Below are positions 49,918 through 58,648 of a stretch of 64,000 nt of DNA, one piece after another. The notes under the pieces are model-generated. The model searched no databases. It saw only the letters and a program-made list of their open reading frames with translations, and was not told the DNA's origin. Origin of the DNA: Amorphus orientalis (GTDB lineage Bacteria; Pseudomonadota; Alphaproteobacteria; Rhizobiales; Amorphaceae). The stretch spans positions 586,001 through 650,000 of the forward strand of contig NZ_JAUSUL010000001.1 of NCBI RefSeq assembly GCF_030814015.1, read 5' to 3'. The number at the start of each line of letters is the position of its first letter. Within the stretch, counting starts at the first letter, position 1. The position numbers were made by a program, and so were the translations under genes.

Positions 49918-50871
49918 TCAGTAGCGAACGCCCGGCAGGACGCAGAGCATCTCGTAGAGCAGGTTCGCCGCGATCAGCGCCGTGTTGCCTGAGGGATCAT
50001 AGGGCGGCGAGACCTCGACCAGATCGCAGCCCACGAGATTCAGGCCGCGGCAGCCGCGCACGATCTCCAGCGCCTGCCACGTCGAGAGACCGCCGACCTC
50101 CACGGTCCCGGTGCCGGGCGCGAAGGCGGGGTCGAGGCTGTCGATGTCGTAGGTGAGGTAGACCGGCCGGTCCGGGCCCATCCGCTCGCGGACGGTCTCC
50201 ATCACCGGCGCCATCGACTTGTACCAGCACTCCTCGGCCTGGATGACCGTGAACCCCTTGTCGCGCGCCCAGTCGAAGTCCTCGGGGCTGTAGCCCGTCC
50301 CGCGCAGGCCAATCTGGAAGGTGTTCTGAGCGTCCAGGCAGCCATCTTCGAAAGCGCGGCGGAAGGGGGTGCCGTGAGCGATCTTCTCGCCGAACATCTC
50401 GTCGCTGGTGTCGGCGTGGGCGTCGATGTGGATGAGGGCGACGGGGCCGTGCTTCTTCGAGACCGCCTTCAGGATCGGATAGGTCAGCGTGTGGTCGCCG
50501 CCGAGCGTCAGCGGGACGCAGTCATGGGCGAGGATCGCGTGATAGTCCTCCTCGATCAGGGCGACCGACTTCTTCAGGTCGAAGGTGTTGAGGGCGACGT
50601 CGCCGATGTCGGCGACCTGGAGGCTGTCGAACGGCTTCGCCCCGGTGCCCATGTTGAACGGCCGCAGCATGCGGCTCTCGTCGCGGATCTGGCGCGGGCC
50701 CATCCGGGTGCCCGACCGGTTGGAGGTGCCGATGTCGAGCGGAATGCCGACGAAGCAGGCGTCGAGCCCTTCCGCGGTGGGTTGGCTCGGAAGGCGCATC
50801 ATCGTGACCGGACCGCCGAAGCGGGGCATCTCGTTGCCGCCGAGCGGCTGATTGAACGATTGCGCGGTCAC
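49918..50871 (-). CDS. Agmatinase/guanidinobutyrase-family ureohydrolase
   Basis: Removes urea from a guanidino compound. The 317-residue protein shows all manganese ligands of the arginase/agmatinase fold: H127 in GGDHTLTYP, D150-A-H152-A-D154 in IDAHADTSD, and D242/D244 in YDIDSLDPAF. Agmatine and 4-guanidinobutyrate are the usual substrates of the SpeB/GbuA branch; the linked 2-ketoarginine decarboxylase-like gene favours guanidinobutyrate. The GTG at 50871 is chosen because AAGGGAGG stands six to seven bases upstream; ATG 50892 would lack a ribosome site. It heads the operon of importer 1 and is divergent from a lysR gene. Confidence 0.92.
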   Translation of the reverse strand: MTAQSFNQPLGGNEMPRFGGPVTMMRLPSQPTAEGLDACFVGIPLDIGTSNRSGTRMGPRQIRDESRMLRPFNMGTGAKPFDSLQVADIGDVALNTFDLKKSVALIEEDYHAILAHDCVPLTLGGDHTLTYPILKAVSKKHGPVALIHIDAHADTSDEMFGEKIAHGTPFRRAFEDGCLDAQNTFQIGLRGTGYSPEDFDWARDKGFTVIQAEECWYKSMAPVMETVRERMGPDRPVYLTYDIDSLDPAFAPGTGTVEVGGLSTWQALEIVRGCRGLNLVGCDLVEVSPPYDPSGNTALIAANLLYEMLCVLPGVRY

Positions 50872-50955
50872 GCGTGCCTCCCTTTTCCGCATGCTGCCAT
50901 TGAAGGCATGCGGCGCAGCTTAGGAGATTGCGAAAGGTTGATAAAATAAGGCACA

Positions 50956-50973
50956 GTCAAACGTCAGTTTGAC
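50956..50973. promoter_or_regulatory. Perfect inverted repeat between the ureohydrolase and lysR genes
   Basis: GTCAAAC-GTCA-GTTTGAC: two 7-base arms around a 4-base spacer in the 120-base divergent region, next to an AT-rich stretch (ATAAAATAAG). Position and form fit a LysR-type operator controlling both directions. Confidence 0.6.
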
Positions 50974-50993
50974 GATTGCAAAGGTATCGCCAG

Positions 50994-51905
50994 ATGCGGC
51001 TCGCCGGTTCCGATCTCCGCCTCCTCCAGGTCTTCGACGCGGTGGTGCGCAATGGCGGATTCTCCGCTGCGGAAGCCGAGCTCAACATCGCGTCCTCCAC
51101 GATCTCCAACCACATGACGGCGCTGGAGCAGCGGCTCGGCATCAAGCTGTGCCAGCGCGGCCGGGTCGGCTTCGCGCTGACGGAAAAGGGCCGCCGGGTG
51201 CACGAGGCCGTGCGCCGGCTGTTTCGCGGGATCGCGGATTTCGAGACGGACACCGATGCGCTCAGGGGACGGCTCACGGGCGAGCTCAAGGTGGCGCTGG
51301 TCGACAGCGTGGCGGGCGACCCGAACTGCCGGCTGACCGACGCCATCCGCGCCTTCAAGACGCTGGCGCCGGACGTGTCGCTGTCGCTTGTGCAGGAGCG
51401 GCCCCAGGAGCTGCAGGCGCGGGTCCACGACGGCACCTACCATTGCGGGATCGGCTCGTTCCCGCACACGATCTCCGGCCTCGACCGCACGCCGCTCTAT
51501 GACGAGCGCCACGAGCTGTATGTCGGCGTCGGGCATCCGCTGTTTGAGGTGCCGGAGGACGAGCTGAACTCGGCGATGCTGCGCCGGCACGCCATGGTGC
51601 GCCGGGCCTACTGGCGCGAACAGGATCACAAGCGCTTCAATCTCGGACCGGTCGAGGCGACGGTGCACCAGATCGAGCCGCAGCTGATGCTGGTGCTTTC
51701 CGGCCGGTTCGTCGGCTTTCTGCCTGAGCACGTGGCGGCGCCCTATGTCGCGGACGGGGAGCTGCGTCCGATCCTCGGCGAGGAGATCAACTATGTCTGC
51801 GGCTTCGAGTTTTTGAGCCGGCAGGGCCACCGGATCACCCAGGTGCTGCAGGAATTCCGGCGCTGCTGCATCGCGGCGCACGAGAGCATTTCCCGTTCAG
51901 ATTGA
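50994..51905 (+). CDS. LysR-family regulator of the ureohydrolase operon (putative)
   Basis: A 303-residue regulator: helix-turn-helix in LRLLQVFDAVVRNGGFSAAE, AELNIASSTISNHMTALEQR, and an effector domain from residue about 90 (GELKVALVDSVAGDPNCRLT). The ATG follows AAAGG; the frame could start at TTG 50976. It is divergent from the ureohydrolase gene, the classic layout for a LysR regulator of the neighbouring operon. Effector unknown, perhaps a guanidino or polyamine compound. Confidence 0.9.
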   Translation: MRLAGSDLRLLQVFDAVVRNGGFSAAEAELNIASSTISNHMTALEQRLGIKLCQRGRVGFALTEKGRRVHEAVRRLFRGIADFETDTDALRGRLTGELKVALVDSVAGDPNCRLTDAIRAFKTLAPDVSLSLVQERPQELQARVHDGTYHCGIGSFPHTISGLDRTPLYDERHELYVGVGHPLFEVPEDELNSAMLRRHAMVRRAYWREQDHKRFNLGPVEATVHQIEPQLMLVLSGRFVGFLPEHVAAPYVADGELRPILGEEINYVCGFEFLSRQGHRITQVLQEFRRCCIAAHESISRSD

Positions 51906-51918
51906 CGCAATCTGAACG
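51894..51918. terminator. Perfect 10-bp stem at the end of the lysR gene
   Basis: CGTTCAGATT and AATCTGAACG around GACGC, overlapping the lysR stop codon. AAAAGG follows, no T-run on the plus strand; probably a bidirectional stop or stabiliser between convergent genes. Confidence 0.5.
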
Positions 51919-51946
51919 AAAAGGAATTGCTCAACCTATTGAACCG

Positions 51947-51996
51947 GGAGCCATTTCTCATCGATCAGGTGTCTCCACCTGATCGGAAAAGGCTCC
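51947..51996. repeat. Extended palindrome, likely a dispersed repeat
   Basis: CGATCAGGTG (51962) pairs perfectly with CACCTGATCG (51976) around TCTC, and the outer GGAGCC (51947) pairs with GGCTCC (51991). The CAGGTG...CACCTG core with GGAAAA flank looks like an intergenic palindrome I have seen in other alphaproteobacterial genomes; no second copy was seen in this window. Confidence 0.5.
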
Positions 51997-52043
51997 AGTC
52001 GACGGCGGTGGAGCCCGCGTTCAGCGCCTGACCGACGGCCCGA

Positions 52044-53642
52044 TCAGGCCGGCCAGCCTTCCCGGAAGGCGTCGGTGAAGATCAGCATGGTCGGGCCGTC
52101 GCGCCGGGACGACTCGAGAAGATCGTCGGTGAAGGTCTCCACCGACGGCTTCACCACCTGCCAGCCGGAGGCGGCTGCAATCGTCGCCAGATCGGGCGTG
52201 ACGATATCGACACCGATCGGCCGGATGTTGCGGGCCTGCATGTAGGACTTGATCTCGCCGTAGCCGTCATTGTCGTGGAGGAGCAGGATCACCGGCGCTC
52301 CGGCTTCCACCGCGCTGGCGAGTTCGCCCAGACAGAACTGCAGACCGCCGTCGCCGGAGAGCGCAATCACCGGCCTGTCGTCGGCCAACTTCGCGCCGAT
52401 GGCGGAGGGAAGTCCGTAGCCGAGGGTCCCGTAGCCGGTCGCGGAATTGAAGTAGCTCGCCGGCCGGTCCATGGCGAAGGCGGCGTTGCCGGAATAGACG
52501 AGCTGGGTGGAATCGCCCGCAATCCGCGCGTCCGGCAGGGTCTCGCGCACGGCGGCCAGGATCGAGAGATCCCGGCGCGCCATCTCCGGAAGCTCCGCCG
52601 CGCCGGCGTTGGCCCGGGCCGCACGGTCGGCACCGTCGGTGCGGCCCGTCGGACCGAGACGCTCCAGAAGCCCGTCCACGGCCAGCGCCGCGTCGCCGAC
52701 GAGGCCGAGCGCCGGTGCGATCCAGCGGGTGATCTGGAGCGGATCCAGGTCGATGCGGATCAGGGTGCCGGGAAGCGCGAAGCCGCCGTCCTCGAACATG
52801 TCGTAGTCGGTCGGCCCGAGTTCGGTTCCGACCGCCAGAACCACGTCGGCGTCGGCAATCAGCGACCGGGTCGCCGGATAGGTGGCCGACAGCGACACGC
52901 CAAGTGGATGGCCGGAGGGCACCAGGCCACGTCCGTTCGTTGTCATGATCACGGGGGCGTCGAGGCGCTCGGCCAGCTCGCCGATGCGGGCGTCGCGGGC
53001 GCCGCCGCCGGCGAGAATGACCGGGGCGCGGGCGCCGGCGAGAAGGTCGGCCGCCCGGTCGAGAGCGGCGGGGTTCGGAGCCGGGCGGGCAAGCCGCATC
53101 GGCGCGGCGGGCTCGGCGTCGGCGACCTCGGCCAGGAGAACGTCGATCGGGATCTCGATATGGACCGGCCGGGGGCGCGCGCTGTCGAAGACGGCGAAGG
53201 CCTGGGCCAGCGCCGGCGCCAGTTCGCCGGTGGTGTGGAGGGTCCGGCTGAACGCGGCGACGCCGTCCACGAGCCCGCTCTGGTTTGGAAGTTCGTGCAG
53301 CCAGCCGTCGCCGCTGCCCATGCGGCCGTGCTCGTTGACGGTGGAGATGACCAGCATAGGAACGGAATCGCCGTAGGCCTGGCCCATGGCGGTCACGATA
53401 TTGGTCATGCCCGGCCCGGAAATGATGAAGCACACGCCCGGCTTCCCGCTGGCGCGCGCATATCCGTCGGCCATGAAGCCGGCGCCCTGCTCGTGGCGCG
53501 GGGTGATATGGCGGATGCCGCTGTCGGTGAGGCCCCGGTAGAGCTCCACTGTGTGGATGCCGGGGATGCCGAACACGATCTCGACGCCGTAGCTCTTGAG
53601 CAGCCGCGGAAGCACGGCGCCCAGGGACACGGAAAGCTGCAT
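52044..53642 (-). CDS. Thiamine-diphosphate decarboxylase, 5-guanidino-2-oxopentanoate decarboxylase-like
   Basis: A 532-residue enzyme of the acetolactate-synthase-like family. The N-terminal domain has the catalytic E51 in RHEQGAGFMADGYARASGKP; the middle domain lies around residues 190-320; the C-terminal ThDP-binding motif is GDGGLQFCLGELASAVEAG with DNDGYGEI. The opening (LPRLLKSYGVEIVFGIPGIH, TVELYRGLTDSGIRHI) resembles AruI, which decarboxylates 2-ketoarginine to 4-guanidinobutyraldehyde. The start overlaps the stop of the transporter permease, so import and decarboxylation are coupled. Specificity is inferred from similarity and context. Confidence 0.82.
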   Translation of the reverse strand: MQLSVSLGAVLPRLLKSYGVEIVFGIPGIHTVELYRGLTDSGIRHITPRHEQGAGFMADGYARASGKPGVCFIISGPGMTNIVTAMGQAYGDSVPMLVISTVNEHGRMGSGDGWLHELPNQSGLVDGVAAFSRTLHTTGELAPALAQAFAVFDSARPRPVHIEIPIDVLLAEVADAEPAAPMRLARPAPNPAALDRAADLLAGARAPVILAGGGARDARIGELAERLDAPVIMTTNGRGLVPSGHPLGVSLSATYPATRSLIADADVVLAVGTELGPTDYDMFEDGGFALPGTLIRIDLDPLQITRWIAPALGLVGDAALAVDGLLERLGPTGRTDGADRAARANAGAAELPEMARRDLSILAAVRETLPDARIAGDSTQLVYSGNAAFAMDRPASYFNSATGYGTLGYGLPSAIGAKLADDRPVIALSGDGGLQFCLGELASAVEAGAPVILLLHDNDGYGEIKSYMQARNIRPIGVDIVTPDLATIAAASGWQVVKPSVETFTDDLLESSRRDGPTMLIFTDAFREGWPA

Positions 53643-54454
53643 CAGGAGTTGGCCTTCCTGCGGGTGAGTTGCCAGGCCGTCCGGGCCAGGATCACGAGGG
53701 TGACGATGGCGATCAGGATCACCGAGATCGCGGCAATCGTGGGGTCGACGTTGTCGCGCAGGCCCATCCACATCCGCCGCGGCAGGGTGATGGCGTCGAC
53801 GGAGGTGATGAACAGGGTCACGCCGATCTCGTCCCAGGACAGGACGAAACACAGGAAGAAGGCGCCGAGAATCCCGAACCGGATGTTCGGCAGGATGACC
53901 TGGAAAATGCGCCGGGAAAGCGAGGCACCCATGGACTTGGCGGCGAGATCGATCCGCCGGTCGACCTGGGAGAGCGCCACCGTCAGCACGACGACGGCAT
54001 AGGGCGAGATCATCACCGCATGGGCGATGGCGACGCCGATCCAGGTGTCGTAGCCGATCGGGCCGTAGATCTGGGAGAGCCAGTTCAGGAAGAAATAGAG
54101 GGTGAGGGCGGACACCACCGGCGGGGCGACCATCGGCAGGATGGCGATGCCCATGAGAAGCCGCGACCAGGCCGGCCTCAGCAGCCAGATGCCGAGCGTA
54201 AAACAGAGTCCGAGCCCGGTGGCCAGCGCGCTGGCCAGAAGCCCGACCCGGAAGGAGATCAGGATGCTGTCGAGCCAGGCCGGATCTTCTATCAGGTTGC
54301 GGTAGTGGCGCAGCGACCAGGCTTCCTCGGGGATGCTGAGATAGCGCTTCGGGGTGAAGCTCACCGGCACCACGGCGAGGAGCGGCATCAGCAGGAATAC
54401 GGCGACGAGGGCCGCCAGCGCGATCATGACGGGGCCGGGGCGGGAGACCTTCAC
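53642..54454 (-). CDS. Polyamine-type ABC transporter permease (PotC-like), operon 2
   Basis: A 270-residue permease with six helices: MIALAALVAVFLLMPLLAVV, then LASALATGLGLCFTLGIWLL and the EAA loop AAKSMGASLSRRIFQVILPN, and CFVLSWDEIGVTLFITSVDA. GTG at 54454 overlaps the preceding stop (GTGA) and follows GGGAG; an ATG nine codons later would drop the first basic residues. The decarboxylase gene starts on its stop codon. Confidence 0.9.
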   Translation of the reverse strand: MKVSRPGPVMIALAALVAVFLLMPLLAVVPVSFTPKRYLSIPEEAWSLRHYRNLIEDPAWLDSILISFRVGLLASALATGLGLCFTLGIWLLRPAWSRLLMGIAILPMVAPPVVSALTLYFFLNWLSQIYGPIGYDTWIGVAIAHAVMISPYAVVVLTVALSQVDRRIDLAAKSMGASLSRRIFQVILPNIRFGILGAFFLCFVLSWDEIGVTLFITSVDAITLPRRMWMGLRDNVDPTIAAISVILIAIVTLVILARTAWQLTRRKANS

Positions 54455-55260
54455 GGATTCACTCCCTTGCCGAGCCGCATCATGAAGGCCAGCAGGAAGC
54501 CGACGGTCGCCATCAGGAGCACGCTGATGGCGGCGGCCAGCCCCCAGTCCGGCACCTGGAAGATGCGGAGATAGACGAGCTCGGCCACCATGACGCTGCG
54601 GCCGCCGCCGAGCAGCGCCGGGGTTATGTAGAAGCCGATGCCGAACACGAAGACCAGCAGCGCGGCGCCGGCGATGCCGTTCCAGGTCATCGGCACGAAG
54701 AGCTGCCAGAAGATCCGGATGCGGGAGGCGCCCATGCCGCGGGCAGCCATCAGCACGCGTTCGTCGACATTGCGCATGGCGGTCGCCAGCGGAAACACGG
54801 CGAGCGGCACCAGGAAATGCACCATGCCGACGATGACGCCGAATTCGTTGCGCACCATGGTGAGCGGGTCGGACAGGATGGCGAGCTGTTCGAGCCAGGT
54901 GTTGATCAGACCCCGGTTGGACAGGAGCGCCAGCCAGCCGAAGGCGCGCGTCAGCACCGAGATCCAGAACGGGATCATGATGCACAGCTCGATCACGACC
55001 CGGGTGGTGGGACCGCCGCGCACCCAGAGATAGGTGACGATGTAGGCGAACAGGGTGGAAAGGACGGTGACGATCACGCAGATGCGCAGCGTCCGCCACA
55101 TCACGCTGAGAACCAGCGGATCCGTCAGGGCCACTTCGTACTGACCGAGCCCCGGGGTCGGGGTCGTCACGCTGAGGCTCATCACGCCCAGAAAGGGCAC
55201 GATGTAGGCCGCGGCCAGGAACAGCAGAAGCGGCGAGAACAGGATCAGGCGGGCGCGCAT
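54451..55260 (-). CDS. Polyamine-type ABC transporter permease (PotB-like), operon 2
   Basis: A 269-residue permease: LILFSPLLLFLAAAYIVPFL, VVIELCIMIPFWISVLTRAF, VGMVHFLVPLAVFPLATAMR and the EAA loop LMAARGMGASRIRIFWQLFV. The ATG at 55260 is preferred to the TTG at 55293, because that codon lies inside a strong hairpin. Partner of the PotC-like permease. Confidence 0.9.
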   Translation of the reverse strand: MRARLILFSPLLLFLAAAYIVPFLGVMSLSVTTPTPGLGQYEVALTDPLVLSVMWRTLRICVIVTVLSTLFAYIVTYLWVRGGPTTRVVIELCIMIPFWISVLTRAFGWLALLSNRGLINTWLEQLAILSDPLTMVRNEFGVIVGMVHFLVPLAVFPLATAMRNVDERVLMAARGMGASRIRIFWQLFVPMTWNGIAGAALLVFVFGIGFYITPALLGGGRSVMVAELVYLRIFQVPDWGLAAAISVLLMATVGFLLAFMMRLGKGVNP

Positions 55261-55279
55261 CCGGACGGCTTTCAAGCGG

Positions 55280-55308
55280 GCTCCCGGCCGCAAGCGGCGG
55301 CCGGGAGC
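55280..55308 (-). promoter_or_regulatory. Perfect 12-bp hairpin after the binding-protein gene of operon 2
   Basis: GCTCCCGGCCGC (55280-55291) and GCGGCCGGGAGC (55297-55308) with a 5-base loop. It lies 13 bases after the stop codon of the binding-protein gene and before the permeases. No T-run follows on the minus strand, so mRNA stabilisation or processing is the likely role. Confidence 0.7.
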
Positions 55309-55321
55309 GATCCCCTGTCTG

Positions 55322-56434
55322 TTACGCGGAGATGATCTTCAGATACGCGTCGAGCGCGGAGCTGTAGTTTTCCTCGTACCAGCTCATGTCGAGCGGGATC
55401 TGCTTCTTGAAGTTCTCCGGGGCGACCGGGTTGAACCGCGCCTGGTCGGCGGGGATCAGGTCGTCGGCGGCCGGATTGGCCGGGCCGTTGCCGAGAAGCT
55501 CGAACAGCACCACCTGGCGCTCCGGGATCTGCGCGGAGGCGATGTACTCCATGGCGGGCTTCGGGCCGGCCGGATTGTTCTTCAACACGCCCGAGGAGCC
55601 GGGCGACAGGATGCCCTGGTCCCAGGTGAAGTCGATCTCGCCGTCGGTGTCCTGAACCAGCAGGCGGGCGCGCGTGGACCAGATCAGCGCCATCGAGGCG
55701 TCGCCGTTCAGCATCACCGACTGGCTTTCCGCACCGCCGCCCCAGAAGGAGACGACGTTGTCCTTGAAGTCGGCGATCTTCTTGTTGGCGCGCTCGATGT
55801 CGAGCGGATAGAGGTCCTCCGGCTTGACGCCGTCGGCGAGAAGGGCGGCTTCCCACATGCCAACGCCCCACTTGTACATCGACCGCTTGCCCGGGAATTT
55901 CTCCACGTCGAAGAAGTCGGCCATGGAGGTCGGCGGGGTGTCGTACTTGGTCGCGTCATAGGCGAGGATATAGGAGAAGAAGTAGCTGGACGCGGCATAG
56001 TCCCAGACGAAGCCTTCGCGCATCTTCGACTGGTCGACGATCGAGTAGTCGATCGGCTCCATGTAGCCCTTCTTGCCGAGGGCCTGGCCCACGAACGGAT
56101 CGCAGTCGACGAGGTCCCAGCGCGGGTTGCCGCTCTGGGCCTGGGCGGTGATGGCGCCCTCGGTCGGGCCCGAGCCGTCGTACTTGACCTGGATGCCGGT
56201 CGCTTCGGTGAACTTCTTGCCGAAGGCCTCCTGCATGGCGTCGATGGCGTCGCCGCCCCAGTTCACGAAGACCAGGTCCTTGTCGGCGGCCGACGCGGTC
56301 GTGGCGCGCAGGCCGAGGGCGGAGGTGCCGAGCAGCAGGCCGAGGCCCTGGGCGAACCGGCGCCGGGAGATTTCGCCTTTCTCGAGCTTCTGCAGAAGGA
56401 TGTCGGCGCAATCGCGCTGGAAGGGTGAGGTCAT
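55322..56434 (-). CDS. Polyamine-type periplasmic binding protein with Tat-like signal, operon 2
   Basis: A 370-residue binding protein (PotD class). The N-terminus carries SRRRFAQGLGLLLG, a twin-arginine-type signal, cut near TASA. DLVFVNWGGDAIDAMQEAFG, TEATGIQVKYDGSGPTEGAI, RWDLVDCDPFVGQALGKKGY and KWGVGMWEAALLADGVKPED follow the family layout. It starts 51 bases after the ATPase gene. Receptor of importer 2, which ends with the 2-ketoarginine decarboxylase-like gene; the ligand may be an arginine derivative. Confidence 0.88.
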   Translation of the reverse strand: MTSPFQRDCADILLQKLEKGEISRRRFAQGLGLLLGTSALGLRATTASAADKDLVFVNWGGDAIDAMQEAFGKKFTEATGIQVKYDGSGPTEGAITAQAQSGNPRWDLVDCDPFVGQALGKKGYMEPIDYSIVDQSKMREGFVWDYAASSYFFSYILAYDATKYDTPPTSMADFFDVEKFPGKRSMYKWGVGMWEAALLADGVKPEDLYPLDIERANKKIADFKDNVVSFWGGGAESQSVMLNGDASMALIWSTRARLLVQDTDGEIDFTWDQGILSPGSSGVLKNNPAGPKPAMEYIASAQIPERQVVLFELLGNGPANPAADDLIPADQARFNPVAPENFKKQIPLDMSWYEENYSSALDAYLKIISA

Positions 56435-56485
56435 GATTTTTTGTCCCCGTCTCTGGTTGGTGATCGAAGGCTTTGGCCGAAGCCG

Positions 56486-57535
56486 TCAAAGAAGGAAGCT
56501 GTTCTCCGCTTTCCAGCTGGCCCACAGCTCAGCGCCGGTGGCCGCGTCCGGCGGCAGGGCGGCGGTGGGCACGTGCAGGATCAGTGGCGTGCCGCCCGGC
56601 GTCTCCAGGGTGAGGCGCGTCTCTGCGCCGAGATAGGTCATGTCGGTGACCCTGCCGCAGATGCTGTTGCGGTCGTCGAGCGGCGCGGTCGCGACGGTCA
56701 TGTATTCCGGACGGATCGCGATGTGGCCGCTCTTACGGTCCGTCGGCTCGGCCAGCTTGAGGGTGCGTCCCTCGGTTCGGGCATCGGCGCCGTCGAACTC
56801 GGCGTCCAGGATGTTGATGTCGCCCAGGAACTCGGCCACGAACCGGTTTTCGGGCCGCTCGTATACCTCGCGGGGCGGACCGAGCTGCTGCAGCCGGCCG
56901 CGCTCGAAGATGGCGATCCGGCTCGACAGCGCGAGCGCCTCGGACTGGTCGTGGGTCACGAACACGAAGGTGGTGCCGGTCTCCCGGTGGATCCGGCGCA
57001 TCTCGTCCTGCATCTGCTCGCGCAGATTCTTGTCCAGCGCGGAAAACGGTTCGTCCAGCAGCAGAACCGACGGCTCGTAGGCGAGCGCCCGCGCCAGCGC
57101 CACGCGCTGCTGCTGACCGCCCGAGAGCGCGGACGGCTTCTTGTGGCCGTGGCCGCCGAGCCCGGTCATCTCGATCATCTGCGCGACGCGGCGCTTGATC
57201 GTCTGCGGATCGCGCTTCTGCACCTTCAGCGGGAAGGCGATGTTCTCCTCCACGGTCATGTGGGGGAACAGGGCATAGCCCTGGAAGACCATACCGAAGC
57301 CGCGCTTTTCGGCGGGCGTGGCGGTCATGTCGGCGCCGTCGAGGAGCAGCCGGCCGGAGGTCACGTGCTCGAAGCCGGACAGGAGCATCAGGAACGTGGT
57401 CTTGCCCGATCCGGACGGGCCCAGCAGGGTGAGGAAGTCGCCGCGGCCGACGGTGAGCGAGACGTCTTCGAGCGCGGCGAAGCCTCCGAATTTCTTTCCG
57501 ATCTTCTGAGCTTCGATTTCCGCAGCCTGTGTCAC
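56486..57535 (-). CDS. Polyamine-type ABC transporter ATPase (PotA-like), operon 2
   Basis: A 349-residue ATPase: Walker A LLGPSGSGKTTFL, signature LSGGQQQRVALARAL, Walker B VLLLDEPFSALD, H-loop VTHDQSEALAL, and a C-terminal TOBE domain (IAIRPEYMTVATA, DMTYLGAETRLTLETPGG). The start is GTG at 57535. First gene of operon 2 (ATPase, binding protein, two permeases, decarboxylase). About 110 bases upstream lies an operator-like palindrome. Confidence 0.93.
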   Translation of the reverse strand: MTQAAEIEAQKIGKKFGGFAALEDVSLTVGRGDFLTLLGPSGSGKTTFLMLLSGFEHVTSGRLLLDGADMTATPAEKRGFGMVFQGYALFPHMTVEENIAFPLKVQKRDPQTIKRRVAQMIEMTGLGGHGHKKPSALSGGQQQRVALARALAYEPSVLLLDEPFSALDKNLREQMQDEMRRIHRETGTTFVFVTHDQSEALALSSRIAIFERGRLQQLGPPREVYERPENRFVAEFLGDINILDAEFDGADARTEGRTLKLAEPTDRKSGHIAIRPEYMTVATAPLDDRNSICGRVTDMTYLGAETRLTLETPGGTPLILHVPTAALPPDAATGAELWASWKAENSFLL

Positions 57536-57644
57536 CGCCCACCCTGTACTTGATGCATCCGCTTACTGGTCACGCGCAGACGTCAGCCTAGGAAGAGACC
57601 GCGCCTCAGGACAAACGAAAGTTTTTCCCCGCTTCTGCAAACGA

Positions 57645-57664
57645 GATTTCCCATTCAGGAAATC
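57645..57664. promoter_or_regulatory. Operator-like palindrome upstream of transporter operon 2
   Basis: GATTTCCCATTCAGGAAATC: arms GATTTCC and GGAAATC around CATTCA. It is enclosed by CGAGA and TCTCG. A close relative of the sequence occurs at 58649, in the other promoter region of the cluster. Confidence 0.6.
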
Positions 57665-57701
57665 GGATTTCTCGTTGCCGCGTTCGTGGGCGTGCTCATG
57701 C

Positions 57702-58589
57702 TCAATCCACGAGCATCTCGGCGCGCAGCCAGGCATGGAAGGCGGCGACGGCCGGATGGCTCTCTTTTTCGCGGGGAATCGCGAGATAGTAGGCCTTGGT
57801 CGACTGCACCGTGAGGTCGAACGGGCTCACGAGCTGCCCTTTCTCCATGGCGTCACCGCATATGAATTCATCACCCATGGAAATGCCCTGGGAGGCATAG
57901 GTGGCGGCATAGACCAGGTTCATGTCGGAGAATTTTATTCCCGAATGGGCGTGGCTCTGGGGCAGACCGGCGCGCCGGAACCATTGCTGCCAGTCGTCCT
58001 CGTCGGCCAGGTGGAGGAGGGTGGCGCCGAGCAGGCTCTTCGGTGTCGGGAACCCGTCGAACCGGTTCAGGTAGGCGGGGCTGCACAGCGGCGTGAAGCT
58101 GACCTGCTGGAGGAGCTCGAGGGTCATGTCGGCGCGGCCCTCGTCGTGGCCGAAAATCACGAAGAGGTCGGCGTTCGGGTTGCCGGTGTCGTCTAGGCGG
58201 CGCGGGGTGACGATCGACAGCGACACGTCCGGATGCTGGGCGAGGAAGCCGGTCACTTTCGGGCACAGCCAGGAGGAGGCGAAGCCGGCCGGGCTGCTGA
58301 TGGTCAGGGTTCCGGAAACGCCCTCCGCCGCGTTCTGGGAAGCGGAGCTGGCGATCATCGACAGCGCGCGACGGACGTCGTCGGCGTATTTGCGCCCCTT
58401 CTCCGTCAGTTCCACCCGGGTGCCGACCCTGTTGAGAAGGGGGAATCCCAGCTCGCGCTCCAGAAGGCGGAGCTGGTGGCTGACCGCGCTCCGCGTCAGG
58501 CTGAGCTCGTCGGCCGCCTGCCAGACGGTGCCGTGGCGGTCGAAGCTTTCCAGCGCGCGCAGCGCCTGGGTGGATGGGACACGCGCCAC
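57702..58589 (-). CDS. LysR-family regulator (GcvA-like) of the guanidino cluster (putative)
   Basis: A 295-residue regulator: VPSTQALRALESFDRHGTVW, QAADELSLTRSAVSHQLRLL as helix-turn-helix, and an effector domain (GTLTISSPAGFASSWLCPKV). The start is GTG at 58589 after GGAGG at a distance of about 10 bases; the ATG at 58658 lies within the operator-like motif and has no ribosome site. It sits between the two transcription units of the cluster and is divergent from the M20 gene, so it probably controls one or both. Confidence 0.88.
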   Translation of the reverse strand: MARVPSTQALRALESFDRHGTVWQAADELSLTRSAVSHQLRLLERELGFPLLNRVGTRVELTEKGRKYADDVRRALSMIASSASQNAAEGVSGTLTISSPAGFASSWLCPKVTGFLAQHPDVSLSIVTPRRLDDTGNPNADLFVIFGHDEGRADMTLELLQQVSFTPLCSPAYLNRFDGFPTPKSLLGATLLHLADEDDWQQWFRRAGLPQSHAHSGIKFSDMNLVYAATYASQGISMGDEFICGDAMEKGQLVSPFDLTVQSTKAYYLAIPREKESHPAVAAFHAWLRAEMLVD

Positions 58590-58648
58590 GCCGCATCGGC
58601 CTCCGTTGGCAGGTGGGATCGTCGATCCGGGCGAGTATTGGAAAATTG

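Noticed and set aside
55261-55293. TTG start at 55293 for the PotB-like permease
   Set aside because: It lies inside a perfect 12-bp hairpin and has no ribosome site; the ATG at 55260 starts the first membrane helix.
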